Shown here: positions 25,001-33,100 of the stretch, one piece after another | How the letters are laid out: each line of letters opens with the position of its first letter | Position numbering within the stretch: the first letter of the stretch is position 1 | Source: an uncultured SAR116 cluster alpha proteobacterium | GTDB lineage: Bacteria; Pseudomonadota; Alphaproteobacteria; Puniceispirillales; GCA-002684695 | Direction: 5' to 3' | NCBI GenBank assembly: GCA_902532475.1 | Contig: CACAIE010000011.1 | Coordinates: 1 to 44,379, forward strand | DNA length: 44,379 nt | Position numbers and translations under genes: made by a program | Notes under the pieces: generated by a model | What the model saw: the letters and a program-made list of their open reading frames with translations, nothing else | What the model was told of the DNA's origin: nothing | Databases searched by the model: none

Positions 25001-26365
25001 GTTCAAATCAAGGGTGGTGAATTTTTTGCTGGTGAAGCATTTGTCGCAGATGGCGAAGAAATCCAGTTAAACGATAAAAGATATGGCGTTGGCGTCACTT
25101 ACGGTCGTGATACAAAAACTTTTACTTTTAAGAGTGGAACAACAGGTGAGACAATTAAAGCGAACGGAGCCATTGGCGTTACTTCAGCACAGAAATCATC
25201 TGATATAGCGATCGGCAGATACGCAATTTCCACTACTGATGGATCTGTGATCGATAGTACAGACTTTTACAAGGGTGATAACCACTTGCTGGGTGTGGGA
25301 ACCTCTAAGAATGACGCAGTCAAGACTGCTGCTGCTGGACTAGGAGCCTCTCCTGCCCTTGCTACTGGAGCCGTTGCTAAAGAAGACCTGACACAAGTTT
25401 TCAGGCTTACTTCTACATTAAATGAAACCACTTTCAACGTATCAGTTAACGGTGTTAACGGTGTGATTGAAATTCCAACAGGATTTTACGTGGGTTCTAC
25501 ACTGGCAGAAGCCCTACAGACAAGGATTAATCAGATTGAAGATCCTCTAACTGGCCAGCAAACTGGTGGTGTTACTGTAAAATACAATCCAACTTCTAAT
25601 AATTTTACCTTTACCACTGGTACAACTGGCCCAGAATCTACGATTAAGGTTAAAGGCATTACTAGACTTGGCTTAGATGACGTTCCTTTGGGTGTTGGAA
25701 GTGTTCCAAAAATTTATAACTTAAAGCAAGCAACTGACGCAGCTGGAAATGATTTATTTGTTGATGCTGAAGGTAATGTTACTACAACGCCACCTGCCAA
25801 CCAAGTTGATGGCTTTTTCCCGTTATACATCGATGAGGGAGAGCTTACATTTGATAAAACTGGTAAATTATTAAGTCCAAAAAACAAGGTTCACTATGAA
25901 AAGCAGGAGGAAGGCTTCTCAATTGACCTCAATATCGATTTTGCTTCTTCAACTCAGTTTGCTCAACCGTTCTCAGTTCTCTCTGTTGAGCAGGACGGTT
26001 TTACTTCAGGCAGACTCGATGGTTTGGAAATTGACGCATCAGGAACAGTTAGAGCTAACTACACAAACGGTCAGAATGATCCGTTAGGTAAAATGGTTCT
26101 CGCGAACTTTAACAACCAGAACGGATTAAAGCAAATTGGTAACGCAACATACGTTGAAACTGCTGTGTCTGGTTCTGCACAGGTGGGTGAGGCTGGATCT
26201 GAAGGTTTCGGTACAATTTTATCTGGTTCGCTTGAGAGATCTAATGTTGATATTACAGAAGAACTTGTGAACTTGATTACAGCACAAAGAAACTTCCAAG
26301 CTTCAGCGAAGGCGATTGAAACAACAACAACACTAACTCAAACTATCATTAACATCAGAATGTAA
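22076..26365 (+). CDS. flgE: Giant flagellar hook protein FlgE (1429 aa)
   Basis: A single continuous frame of 1429 residues; FlgE is usually 400-450 aa. The ends are canonical: the N terminus has SATSNNIANVGTTGFKRSRA and FALDIAISGQGFF-like D1 residues (NALDLAISGQGFFALKP), and the C terminus has SGSLERSNVDITEELVNLI followed by TAQRNFQASAKAIETTT. Between them are about 1000 extra residues, beta-rich, exposed and Thr/Ser/Asn/Gly-rich. These include a segment with LNVDNGDQPLNIDLNPGKYN (near 350) and two copies of an ~81-residue module (residues 702-782 and 812-892) also found in FlgK. The inserts should project from the hook surface. Only one Cys is present. Confidence 0.95.
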   Translation: MSFYTALTGLNGASADISATSNNIANVGTTGFKRSRAEFGDIFATSPLQNASSSIGSGTILKGIKQQFTQGNISSSLNALDLAISGQGFFALKPSLTSAQIVYTRNGSLSVNDDRYVVDSAGQYLLVFPVNNDGSVTAKDIISASPLQLPVTSGEPQATNNIQIGVNVPAGAEVVTEKSAFADGYTFNPSNPETYNNSTSITIFDDLGNPTIATIYFIKTQTASAEDPTNKVTTKLVINDTVIDPDLVKSIDDAGKQQFIDKFGNITTKVPDDNYFLEGKGSKLYKADDLKNKVNSSPAQIKGEISEFDFGEEGDRLVEIVTDPMQFKSTREAGNADSRVYWGKNFLTLNVDNGDQPLNIDLNPGKYNADQLAAEVQRAINAAYGDDKKVQIVQNVDDAVNIQFYKLQADGSSQGLTTAINVDLLTDSYVSTTESINLTGASPDFTRNQFLAHSQAKVNESLNQYAVNKYDVVSGAQTLGVSNKLFGKSIGGTMTEVLESTQIVTVEHRTSASTDGSGDTSADKYVCYSYYDKRPNLSVYDSKQNVAADGGNTFEFSATENTLKVYTTGAPAGLASGDKIRIAGSQATADVNVADTDLTKFNYINGREFTVSSVNTTATRPFILVNTTGLTFPDDAFNLKSAKFRVLSDPSTQVEAYFEGATNVFEGSKVNFNSKKIALREIGTTNKHAYTNSQVAGHGVVNTSALNNTDTFTRTAHEFQVGDEIIYTAAGTARTGLSSGTKYYIQNVPNANSFKIAASKGGAALTIPNGATDGNTNDIFMKTNNVATGGIFKIKSTHEYDNLQTVTETAKIVTTVPAVSDETGITNHGFVTGDEVTYTSSAAATGLTSGNTYYIIRLDDNNFQLATTHANAKAGTNINITGAGHAADTFTRSARDSIGVLGLGDLSSSTDWVDENEPPVKLTYDNINQRLNFTVDRNVLGTGTDSNFNSFAVYGASSANSTNNLGIPTLDDTTEVQIKGGEFFAGEAFVADGEEIQLNDKRYGVGVTYGRDTKTFTFKSGTTGETIKANGAIGVTSAQKSSDIAIGRYAISTTDGSVIDSTDFYKGDNHLLGVGTSKNDAVKTAAAGLGASPALATGAVAKEDLTQVFRLTSTLNETTFNVSVNGVNGVIEIPTGFYVGSTLAEALQTRINQIEDPLTGQQTGGVTVKYNPTSNNFTFTTGTTGPESTIKVKGITRLGLDDVPLGVGSVPKIYNLKQATDAAGNDLFVDAEGNVTTTPPANQVDGFFPLYIDEGELTFDKTGKLLSPKNKVHYEKQEEGFSIDLNIDFASSTQFAQPFSVLSVEQDGFTSGRLDGLEIDASGTVRANYTNGQNDPLGKMVLANFNNQNGLKQIGNATYVETAVSGSAQVGEAGSEGFGTILSGSLERSNVDITEELVNLITAQRNFQASAKAIETTTTLTQTIINIRM
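24179..24422 (+). repeat. HxF-GD-Y module, FlgE copy 1
   Basis: About 81 residues (FlgE 702-782): begins NTSAL, core HEFQVGDEIIYTA, then TGLSSGTKYYIQNV, FKIA and ends NDIFMK. The same order of motifs recurs in FlgE copy 2 and in FlgK. Protein-level repeat; the DNA has diverged. Confidence 0.75.
24509..24751 (+). repeat. HxF-GD-Y module, FlgE copy 2
   Basis: About 81 residues (FlgE 812-892): core NHGFVTGDEVTYTS, then TGLTSGNTYYIIRL, NFQLATT and closing GHAADTFTR. The closing motif is nearly identical to that of two FlgK copies (GHASDTFKL, GHAADQFVK). Confidence 0.78.
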
Positions 26366-26390
26366 TTAGAGGTAATCGGGGTATTTAATT

Positions 26391-27143
26391 ATGGATAAGA
26401 TGATACACACTGCATTGAATTCAATGCATATGATAACACAAAATCAATCCATGAATGCCCAAAATTTATCTAATTTAAATGTACCTGGCTACAGAAGAGA
26501 TCTGGGCATAGAGTTTGAAACTACCTATTTAGAAACCAAGGAAGGCTTAGACGCAAAAGCCTTTGCCACAAGAACGAATGTAGGGGTGTTTTCCTCTAAA
26601 CCAGGACACATCAATCCAACTGGTGAAGATTTAGATGTAGCTGTGCAAGGCCCTGGTTTTTTCTTTATCAAAACAAAAGACGCAACAGGCTTGAGTAGAC
26701 GAGGCGACTTCAACGTCAATGCTGATGGAATTCTTGTAAACGGGGCTGGAGAAACAGTTCTTTCTGATGGACTTGAGCCAATCGCTGTACCTCCTTACAA
26801 AAGTATTTCTGTTGCAGAAAATGGAGCAATTATTGTAGAGCCATTAGGCGGAGAACCTGGAACAACTCAAAACGTTGGTATAATCGCGACTACACTGGCA
26901 TCTGGTGAAGAAATCTTTAAGGATAAAGACGGACTTCTAAAAACGGTAACAGGCGGCTTACCAGAGCCAGACCAAAAGGTTATATTAATGCAGAAACACC
27001 TTGAAGGCAGCAACATAAATGCCGTTGAGGAGATGATTGTGTCTTTAGACCAGCAAAGACAGTTTGAACTCAATGTTAAATTGATAAAAATCGCTAAAGA
27101 CCTTGATGAGGCTGCCACCAACCTCATGAGAATGCCTCAATAA
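26391..27143 (+). CDS. flgF: Flagellar proximal rod protein FlgF
   Basis: A 250-aa rod protein. The N-terminal motif is MITQNQSMNAQNLSNLNVPG with YRRD, the FlgF-type version of the axial-family hallmark. The central LDVAVQGPGFFFIKTKD and SRRGDFNVNADGILV match the FlgF/FlgG D1 core. The C terminus is EGSNINAVEEMIVSLDQQRQ. Position between flgE and flgG and the length agree with FlgF. The paralogue at 8916 is more like FlgG/FlgF of other species, so functional division between the two is not certain. Confidence 0.9.
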   Translation: MDKMIHTALNSMHMITQNQSMNAQNLSNLNVPGYRRDLGIEFETTYLETKEGLDAKAFATRTNVGVFSSKPGHINPTGEDLDVAVQGPGFFFIKTKDATGLSRRGDFNVNADGILVNGAGETVLSDGLEPIAVPPYKSISVAENGAIIVEPLGGEPGTTQNVGIIATTLASGEEIFKDKDGLLKTVTGGLPEPDQKVILMQKHLEGSNINAVEEMIVSLDQQRQFELNVKLIKIAKDLDEAATNLMRMPQ

Positions 27144-27190
27144 CTTTTCAAAATTTAAAATAAAAACCTCTTAGCTTGCTCAATTAATTT

Positions 27191-27208
27191 TTGGCACAAG
27201 CATTGCTT
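27191..27208 (+). promoter_or_regulatory. Sigma-54 promoter of flgG
   Basis: The site reads TTGGCACAAGCATTGCTT with GG at 27193-27194 and GC at 27205-27206, ten bases apart; a full match to TGGCAC-N5-TTGC. It lies in the 102-base flgF-flgG gap, 40 bases before the flgG start, so flgGHIJKL has its own promoter in addition to read-through from flgB. Confidence 0.88.
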
Positions 27209-27245
27209 ATTTATATGTGAATAATTTGATTTAACGGAGAATTTT

Positions 27246-28034
27246 ATGTCCACAAATGCAATGCACGTCGCGAAAACCGGATTAAATGCACAGCAAGTTA
27301 GAATGCAAGTAATAGCAAACAACTTATCAAACGTTAACACAACAGGATTTAAACGAGATAGAGCAAATTTCGAAACTCTTTTATATCAGGTTATCAGAAA
27401 CAGTGGTGATCAAACATCTGCAGAAACTAACTTGAGTTCAGCTTTCGCGGTAGGTACTGGAACAAGAATAGTTAACTCAGACAAGCTTTTTAGCCAAGGA
27501 AATATAGTCAGTACAGATAATGCGTTAGATATTTCAATTGATGGCGGAGGTTTCTTTCAAGTTTTGATGCCAGATGGAAGAATTGGCTACACAAGAAATG
27601 GAGCTTTTTCAAGAAATGCAGAAGGCTTACTTACAACTGCTAGCGGGTATGTTGTTCAACCAGAAATACAAATTCCATTAGAGGCTACTCAGATAAACAT
27701 CTCCGCAGATGGAATTGTCAGCGTACAAGTTCCTGGAGCTGTAGAAGCTGAAGAAATTGGACAAATGCAACTTGCAGATTTTCCTAATAGAAGAGGCCTG
27801 CAACCAATAGGTGAGTCATTTTTAGTTGAAACACCTGCAAGTGGTGAAGCTGTAATTTCTGAACCATTCATAGGCGGTATGGGTAAGTTAGTCCAAGGAG
27901 CTCTTGAAAGTTCAAATGTCAATGTTGTCCAAGAATTAGTCGATATGATAGAAACTCAAAGAGCATACGAAGTTAACTCAAAAGCAATATCTGGTGTTGA
28001 TGACATGCTCAGGTTTATCAATCAAAATCTATAA
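27246..28034 (+). CDS. flgG: Flagellar distal rod protein FlgG
   Basis: A 262-aa protein, the standard FlgG length. The N terminus contains AKTGLNAQQVRMQVIANNLS and NVNTTGFKRDRANFETLLYQ, the core has ALDISIDGGGFFQVLMPDGR and IGYTRNGAFSRNAEGLL, and the C terminus has GALESSNVNVVQELVDMIET with QRAYEVNSKAI. All are textbook FlgG motifs. It forms the distal rod that crosses the P and L rings. Confidence 0.97.
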   Translation: MSTNAMHVAKTGLNAQQVRMQVIANNLSNVNTTGFKRDRANFETLLYQVIRNSGDQTSAETNLSSAFAVGTGTRIVNSDKLFSQGNIVSTDNALDISIDGGGFFQVLMPDGRIGYTRNGAFSRNAEGLLTTASGYVVQPEIQIPLEATQINISADGIVSVQVPGAVEAEEIGQMQLADFPNRRGLQPIGESFLVETPASGEAVISEPFIGGMGKLVQGALESSNVNVVQELVDMIETQRAYEVNSKAISGVDDMLRFINQNL

Positions 28035-28054
28035 TTATGAATAAGGTGGTGCGC

Positions 28055-28726
28055 ATGACCCGTTCACTTATAAAAATATTTTCTTGCCTTCTATTTCTTA
28101 CTGGATGCGTAAATACGTATGTAGAAGAAAAAGCTTCTCTAGAATTTGAACCTATTTACCCAACTCAAGAATTTGATCAACCTAATAGAAACATTAATGG
28201 CAGCATTTACGCTCAAGCTGGGGGGGGCTTATTTGCAACAGATCGAAGAGCACAAACGATCGGTGATATTTTAACAGTAAATTTAAGTGAACAGTTTAGT
28301 GCAAAGAAAGCCCAAGGTGCTACGTCAGGAAAAACCGATGCATTTGAAGTTACTGTTCCTCTTGGACTTCAGAGTAATCTTGGGTCTGCTGCAGACTTAA
28401 CAGCAGGAACAAAGCAAGCATTTTCCGGTTCAGGGAGCGCAACTCAAAGCAATTCACTTACAGGTAAAATAAGCGTCACAGTCGTGAGACTTTTTGAAAA
28501 TGGAAACCTTGAAATCATGGGACAGAAAAAGCTTACACTTAATAACGGCAATGAATATATCAGATTAAGCGGCGTAATCAGACCAGAGGATATTTCAGCT
28601 TCCAATGAAGTCAATTCAAACAGGATTGCTCACGCATCTATTACATACACTGGAACTGGTGATGTCCACGATACAAATCAACCTGGGTGGTTAGGAAAAG
28701 CACTCAGAGTTGTGTCCCCATTTTAG
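28055..28726 (+). CDS. flgH: L-ring lipoprotein FlgH
   Basis: A 223-aa lipoprotein with signal peptide and lipobox LLFLTGCVNT. Conserved FlgH features include GSIYAQAGGGLFATDRRAQT and IGDILTVNLSEQFSAKK, then a C-terminal beta region (LSGVIRPEDISASNEVNSN). It makes the outer-membrane L ring around the rod. An ATG at 28037 lies only two bases after the flgG stop, but AAGGTGG five bases before the ATG at 28055 marks that as the likely start. An 8-G tract at 28220-28227 lies within the coding region. Confidence 0.94.
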   Translation: MTRSLIKIFSCLLFLTGCVNTYVEEKASLEFEPIYPTQEFDQPNRNINGSIYAQAGGGLFATDRRAQTIGDILTVNLSEQFSAKKAQGATSGKTDAFEVTVPLGLQSNLGSAADLTAGTKQAFSGSGSATQSNSLTGKISVTVVRLFENGNLEIMGQKKLTLNNGNEYIRLSGVIRPEDISASNEVNSNRIAHASITYTGTGDVHDTNQPGWLGKALRVVSPF

Positions 28727-28735
28727 GAGTTATAA

Positions 28736-29866
28736 ATGAAGCAATTTAAACTTTGTGTTTTTTTAATTTTAATATTTATATCGAATATTACTTCGAATGC
28801 TTTTGCCGATCGTTTAAAGGATTTAACTTCAGTAGCTGGCATTAGATCAAATCAGCTCATTGGTTACGGACTGGTAGTTGGCTTGTCGGGAACTGGCGAT
28901 GGAAACACGAAACTAATTCAACAGTCAATGCAGTCCATGGTTTCGCAGCTTGGACTTTCTACAGATGCAGGATCTTTGAATGGGAAAAATGCTGCTTCAG
29001 TAATGATTACAGCAGAGTTACCTCCTTTTATAAAACCAGGACAAAACATTGATATTACTGTGTCTACCTTAGGCGCAGCAAAATCATTGCGTGGCGGTAC
29101 TTTGTTGATGACACCCCTCAAAGGAGCGGATGGCGAAACATATGCTATTGCTCAAGGAAACTTAGTTGTTGGAGGGTTTGGTGTAGAGGGAGGGGATGGA
29201 TCTTCTTTGATTGTTAATATCCCAACAGTTGGAAGAATTCCAAGAGGTGCTACTGTAGAAAAACTGGTTGAAATGCCATTTCTCGAAAATCCATTTTTAA
29301 TTCTTAACCTTCATCAAGGTGATTTTAGCACCGCAACAAAACTTTCAGAAGCGGTTAATGAAATTTTTGGTCCAGATGTGTCTGTTCCAATTGACTCTAC
29401 ATCTATTCGCGTTAGAGCGCCAATGGACCCTTCCCAGAAAGTAACTTTTATGAGCCTTTTAGAAAATATTGAATTCGAGCCTGCAAGACCATCTGCTAAG
29501 GTGGTTATCAACGCAAGGTCTGGAACGATTGTCATTGGAGGAGACGTCAGGGTAACGCCTGCAGCAGTAACCCACGGAAGTTTAACTGTTAAAGTGAAGG
29601 AAGACGTAAACGTATCTGCAGGGACGCAAATCATTGGCGCTTTGGGGAACCAAGTGGCAGGCGGTGGTGAGGCCGTTCAAAACCCAGACACTGCAATGGA
29701 AATCACTGAAACAACAGCTCAAGCGTTTATTTTTGATCCTGGCGTAAAGCTCTCATCAATTGTTGATGCAATGAATGCTGTTGGAGCAAGTTCTGCAGAT
29801 TTAGTTGCGATCCTTGAAGCATTGAGAGAAGCCGGCGCTTTAAGAGCTGAGTTAGTGATCATTTAA
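28736..29866 (+). CDS. flgI: P-ring protein FlgI
   Basis: A 376-aa periplasmic protein with signal peptide (residues 1 to about 24). Canonical FlgI segments follow: [53 protein letters not shown] and the C-terminal [20 protein letters not shown]. It forms the P ring in the peptidoglycan layer and depends on FlgA. AGGAG lies before the ATG and the gap to flgH is nine bases. Confidence 0.97.
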   Translation: MKQFKLCVFLILIFISNITSNAFADRLKDLTSVAGIRSNQLIGYGLVVGLSGTGDGNTKLIQQSMQSMVSQLGLSTDAGSLNGKNAASVMITAELPPFIKPGQNIDITVSTLGAAKSLRGGTLLMTPLKGADGETYAIAQGNLVVGGFGVEGGDGSSLIVNIPTVGRIPRGATVEKLVEMPFLENPFLILNLHQGDFSTATKLSEAVNEIFGPDVSVPIDSTSIRVRAPMDPSQKVTFMSLLENIEFEPARPSAKVVINARSGTIVIGGDVRVTPAAVTHGSLTVKVKEDVNVSAGTQIIGALGNQVAGGGEAVQNPDTAMEITETTAQAFIFDPGVKLSSIVDAMNAVGASSADLVAILEALREAGALRAELVII

Positions 29867-29876
29867 GGTAGTTCAT

Positions 29877-30197
29877 ATGGAAAATTATATCATTCCTGGC
29901 TTAGATCCAAAAACTTCATATGAAATAAGCAACAAGGCAACAAAAAAATTAAATCCAAATAAAACTAGCCTCAATGAAGCAGCAGAGCAGTTTGAAGCCT
30001 TATTTTTAGCGCAAATGCTGAAATCAGCACGAGCTGCTAAATTATCTGAAGATGTCTTGGGAAATTCAGCCACCGAAACATATTACGCAATGATGGACAA
30101 TGAGCTTGCTCAAAAATTATCTAAAGCAGGAAATTTTGGAATTGCAGAGGCATTAATCCGTCAATTTGGTGGAAATGTTGAGGATGAAGGTAAGTAA
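29877..30197 (+). CDS. flgJ: Rod-capping protein FlgJ, N-terminal domain only
   Basis: A 106-aa protein corresponding to the FlgJ rod-binding domain: AAEQFEALFLAQMLKSARAA, ETYYAMMDNELAQKLSKAGN, FGIAEALIRQF. The C-terminal muramidase domain of enterobacterial FlgJ (about 313 aa in all) is absent. It should cap the rod during assembly but cannot cut peptidoglycan; the transglycosylase at 6143 may supply that function. Its stop codon overlaps the flgK start (TAATG), so the two are translationally coupled. Confidence 0.92.
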   Translation: MENYIIPGLDPKTSYEISNKATKKLNPNKTSLNEAAEQFEALFLAQMLKSARAAKLSEDVLGNSATETYYAMMDNELAQKLSKAGNFGIAEALIRQFGGNVEDEGK

Positions 30198-33100
30198 TGT
30201 CTAGTCTTTTTGATATTGGTAAAAGCGCCATTCAATCTTATAGGCAAGCCCTTGCAGTCACTGGCCAAAACATAGCCAACGTAAATACTGATGGTTATAA
30301 AAGAAGAGAGGCTGATCTAAAAGAGGTTGGCGCGAGTAGCGGTAGCGTTACGTCAACCGGTAATTCAGCGGGCTTGGGTGTTCGTGTAGAAGACATCAGA
30401 AGGTCATTCGATCAATTTTTATTAGATAGAACTAGAAGTTCTATCGCAAATTATGAAAAGCTTAAAGCCTATACAAACCAAATGAAATATCTTGAGGACA
30501 CTCTGCTCCCTGGGGATTCCGATATTGGAAGTTATATTGGTCGTTTCTTTGGATCTCTTCAAGACTTAGCAGCAAACCCAGGAGACTTAGCCCCAAGAAC
30601 TGTAGCACTAGAAGAAGGGAAAAGTTTAGCTGGAGCTTTCAGGAATTTGTCAACACAACTTTCTGATATGCAAAAAAATGGAAGGTCTCAAGCTGAAGAC
30701 ACTTGCACAGCAATCAATACCATCGTAAATCAACTCGTTGACGTTAATAATCGACTGTTATCATCAAGTCTCGGAAGCTCCCCTAACTCAACACTTGACT
30801 TGAGAGATAGACTTCTGGAAGAACTATCAAAACTTACAGACATATCAGTATCATACAATGAAAGAAAAGATGTCACAGTAACTATTGGCAAAACTGGCGC
30901 AGGACCCAAAATACTATCAGGTAAAGTTGGAACTAAAATGGGCGTTACAGATACTGGCGGCGTCATTCAAGTATTGATGGGGGCCGGAACAACTAACACA
31001 CCTACAAACCAAGTTACAGGTGGAATTTTAGGTGGTGTCGTAGATTCTTTCGCCTTAGTTGGTGACACTAACAGAGACATTGACAATCTTGCCGTTCTCA
31101 TTACCGAAACATTAAACGAACAGCACAAGCAGGGGCTTACTCTTGATGGAAAGCAAGGAGAGAATATTTTTACTACATCCGGAATGACTGTAACCCCTGG
31201 AAGAGCAAATAGATCCGTTGTTTCTGCAGAAATTGTTATCAATGACATTGAAAAACTTCCAACTGGATCACTAACTGCAAAGTATATCGAATCCCAAAAC
31301 AGATGGTCTTTATCTGGCACTTCGCTGAAAGAAGATATTTTTGGAACAACCACAATTAAAGGTCCCGGATTTTCAATGAACATTTTAGGGAAACCAATTG
31401 ATGGTGACGAGTTAAGTACATCACCCCTGACTGGCGCTGCTTCTGGAATGCAATTTATGCTTCGAAGGGCACAGGATTTTGCCGCAGCATCCAAAACACT
31501 TGTCAGCGCAACTGTATCAAATAAAGGAACCGCAGACATAACCGCGACTGTCGATAAAATCGCATCTTCAGAAAATCCCCCAAATGTAGCAAAAGTATTT
31601 ACTGACTCTAATTCGCCACTTACAGCTACAAATTTCTTAAGTGATGGAGCAGTGGCATCAATACCTGCCGGGTCTCAAACTGCTGAATTGCTTAGTTTTA
31701 AAACTCAGTCACAAATGAATTTTCAGTTAACTGCAACTGAAATCCCTACAACGACTTCACTGTCTTTAGAAGTAAACAGTGCCCAAAATACATTTGATTT
31801 AACCTATTCAAGTGTATACCCAAAAGCAGGGGCAACAGAAAAGTGGAAATCGTGCAATGAAATCGCTACCGCCTTAAACAGAGGCATTATTAAAAGTGCA
31901 AGCTCGCAAACTCTTTCTGACATTGGTTTGTATGCTTCCGGATCTGGAGGCAGTATTACCTTTGCGTCATCTCGATATGATTTTTCTGGTCAGTCTACTA
32001 TGCTCTCCGGTGGGGGTACCATTCTTGGGATTAGGAAAGCATCAGCCTTACCTTCAAATGTTCAAGTGTTTACCAGAGAAGGTCGTCACTTAGCAGGGAC
32101 ACCTTTAACAAAAGAGGACATCGCTAAACTTATTTCAACTGATAACGGATTTAATAAAGGTGCTACTTACAGAGCTGATTACTTAAATTTAACAGGCGCA
32201 GATGCCTACAGAGGTCTTTCCATAGAACGAAAAACTGCGGCTGGCGAGCATGTTATTACTCTTGGCAATAATAGTAACTCAGTAACGACAAACACTTCAG
32301 GTATTGGATCAGCAGTTGGGGCAACTATAACCTCAGGCACAAATCATGGCTTCGCTGTAGGCGATACAGTACAATATTTTGCTAATAGTACAGCCTTAAC
32401 AGGTTTAACTGATAAAGCATTATACACCGTTGGGTCAATCAATGGAACAACGCAGTTTACATTAACCAACAGGGACGGCACCACCATCACTTACGGAGGA
32501 GGAAACGGCCATGCAAGTGATACATTTAAGTTATATAATGTAAACAATTCTGGCACCCTTCCCTCCAAAACAATATTCCCTGACAGTGCTGTTTCAGCGT
32601 GGAATGCAAGTATCTCTATGTTTGGTGGCGAGAGTGGTAATGTTGACATTCCAGCGGGATCTTCAGCTGGATACACAGCAAAGCAAATCAATAAAAATCT
32701 AGCCAATTTAGGTGTGCAAGCTTCAGCCATTACCAGAGTTGAACTATCTATGGCTGAAATAGGTTCAATTACATTTGCAAGAACAAGAAAAAATGAGGGC
32801 CAAGCTATAGAGCTTTCATCTACCTATGGGGGTGCAGTAGATAATCTTACAAAATTTAGAGTTGGAGATACAATACAATATCTTGATGCTTTAACACATA
32901 GAGATGACGGTGTTAATCATGGCGGACCATTAAATGGCTTAAGTACATACGGGCTTTATCAAGTCGCTTCTATTGTTGGAAATACAATGACTTTAAAAAA
33001 CACCGATGGAAGCACATTAGTTTATGGCAATAATGGTTCGGTAAGTGGAACAGGCGATGACTTTACACATGATAGGTTTGAACTCATCAGGAGAACTGGG

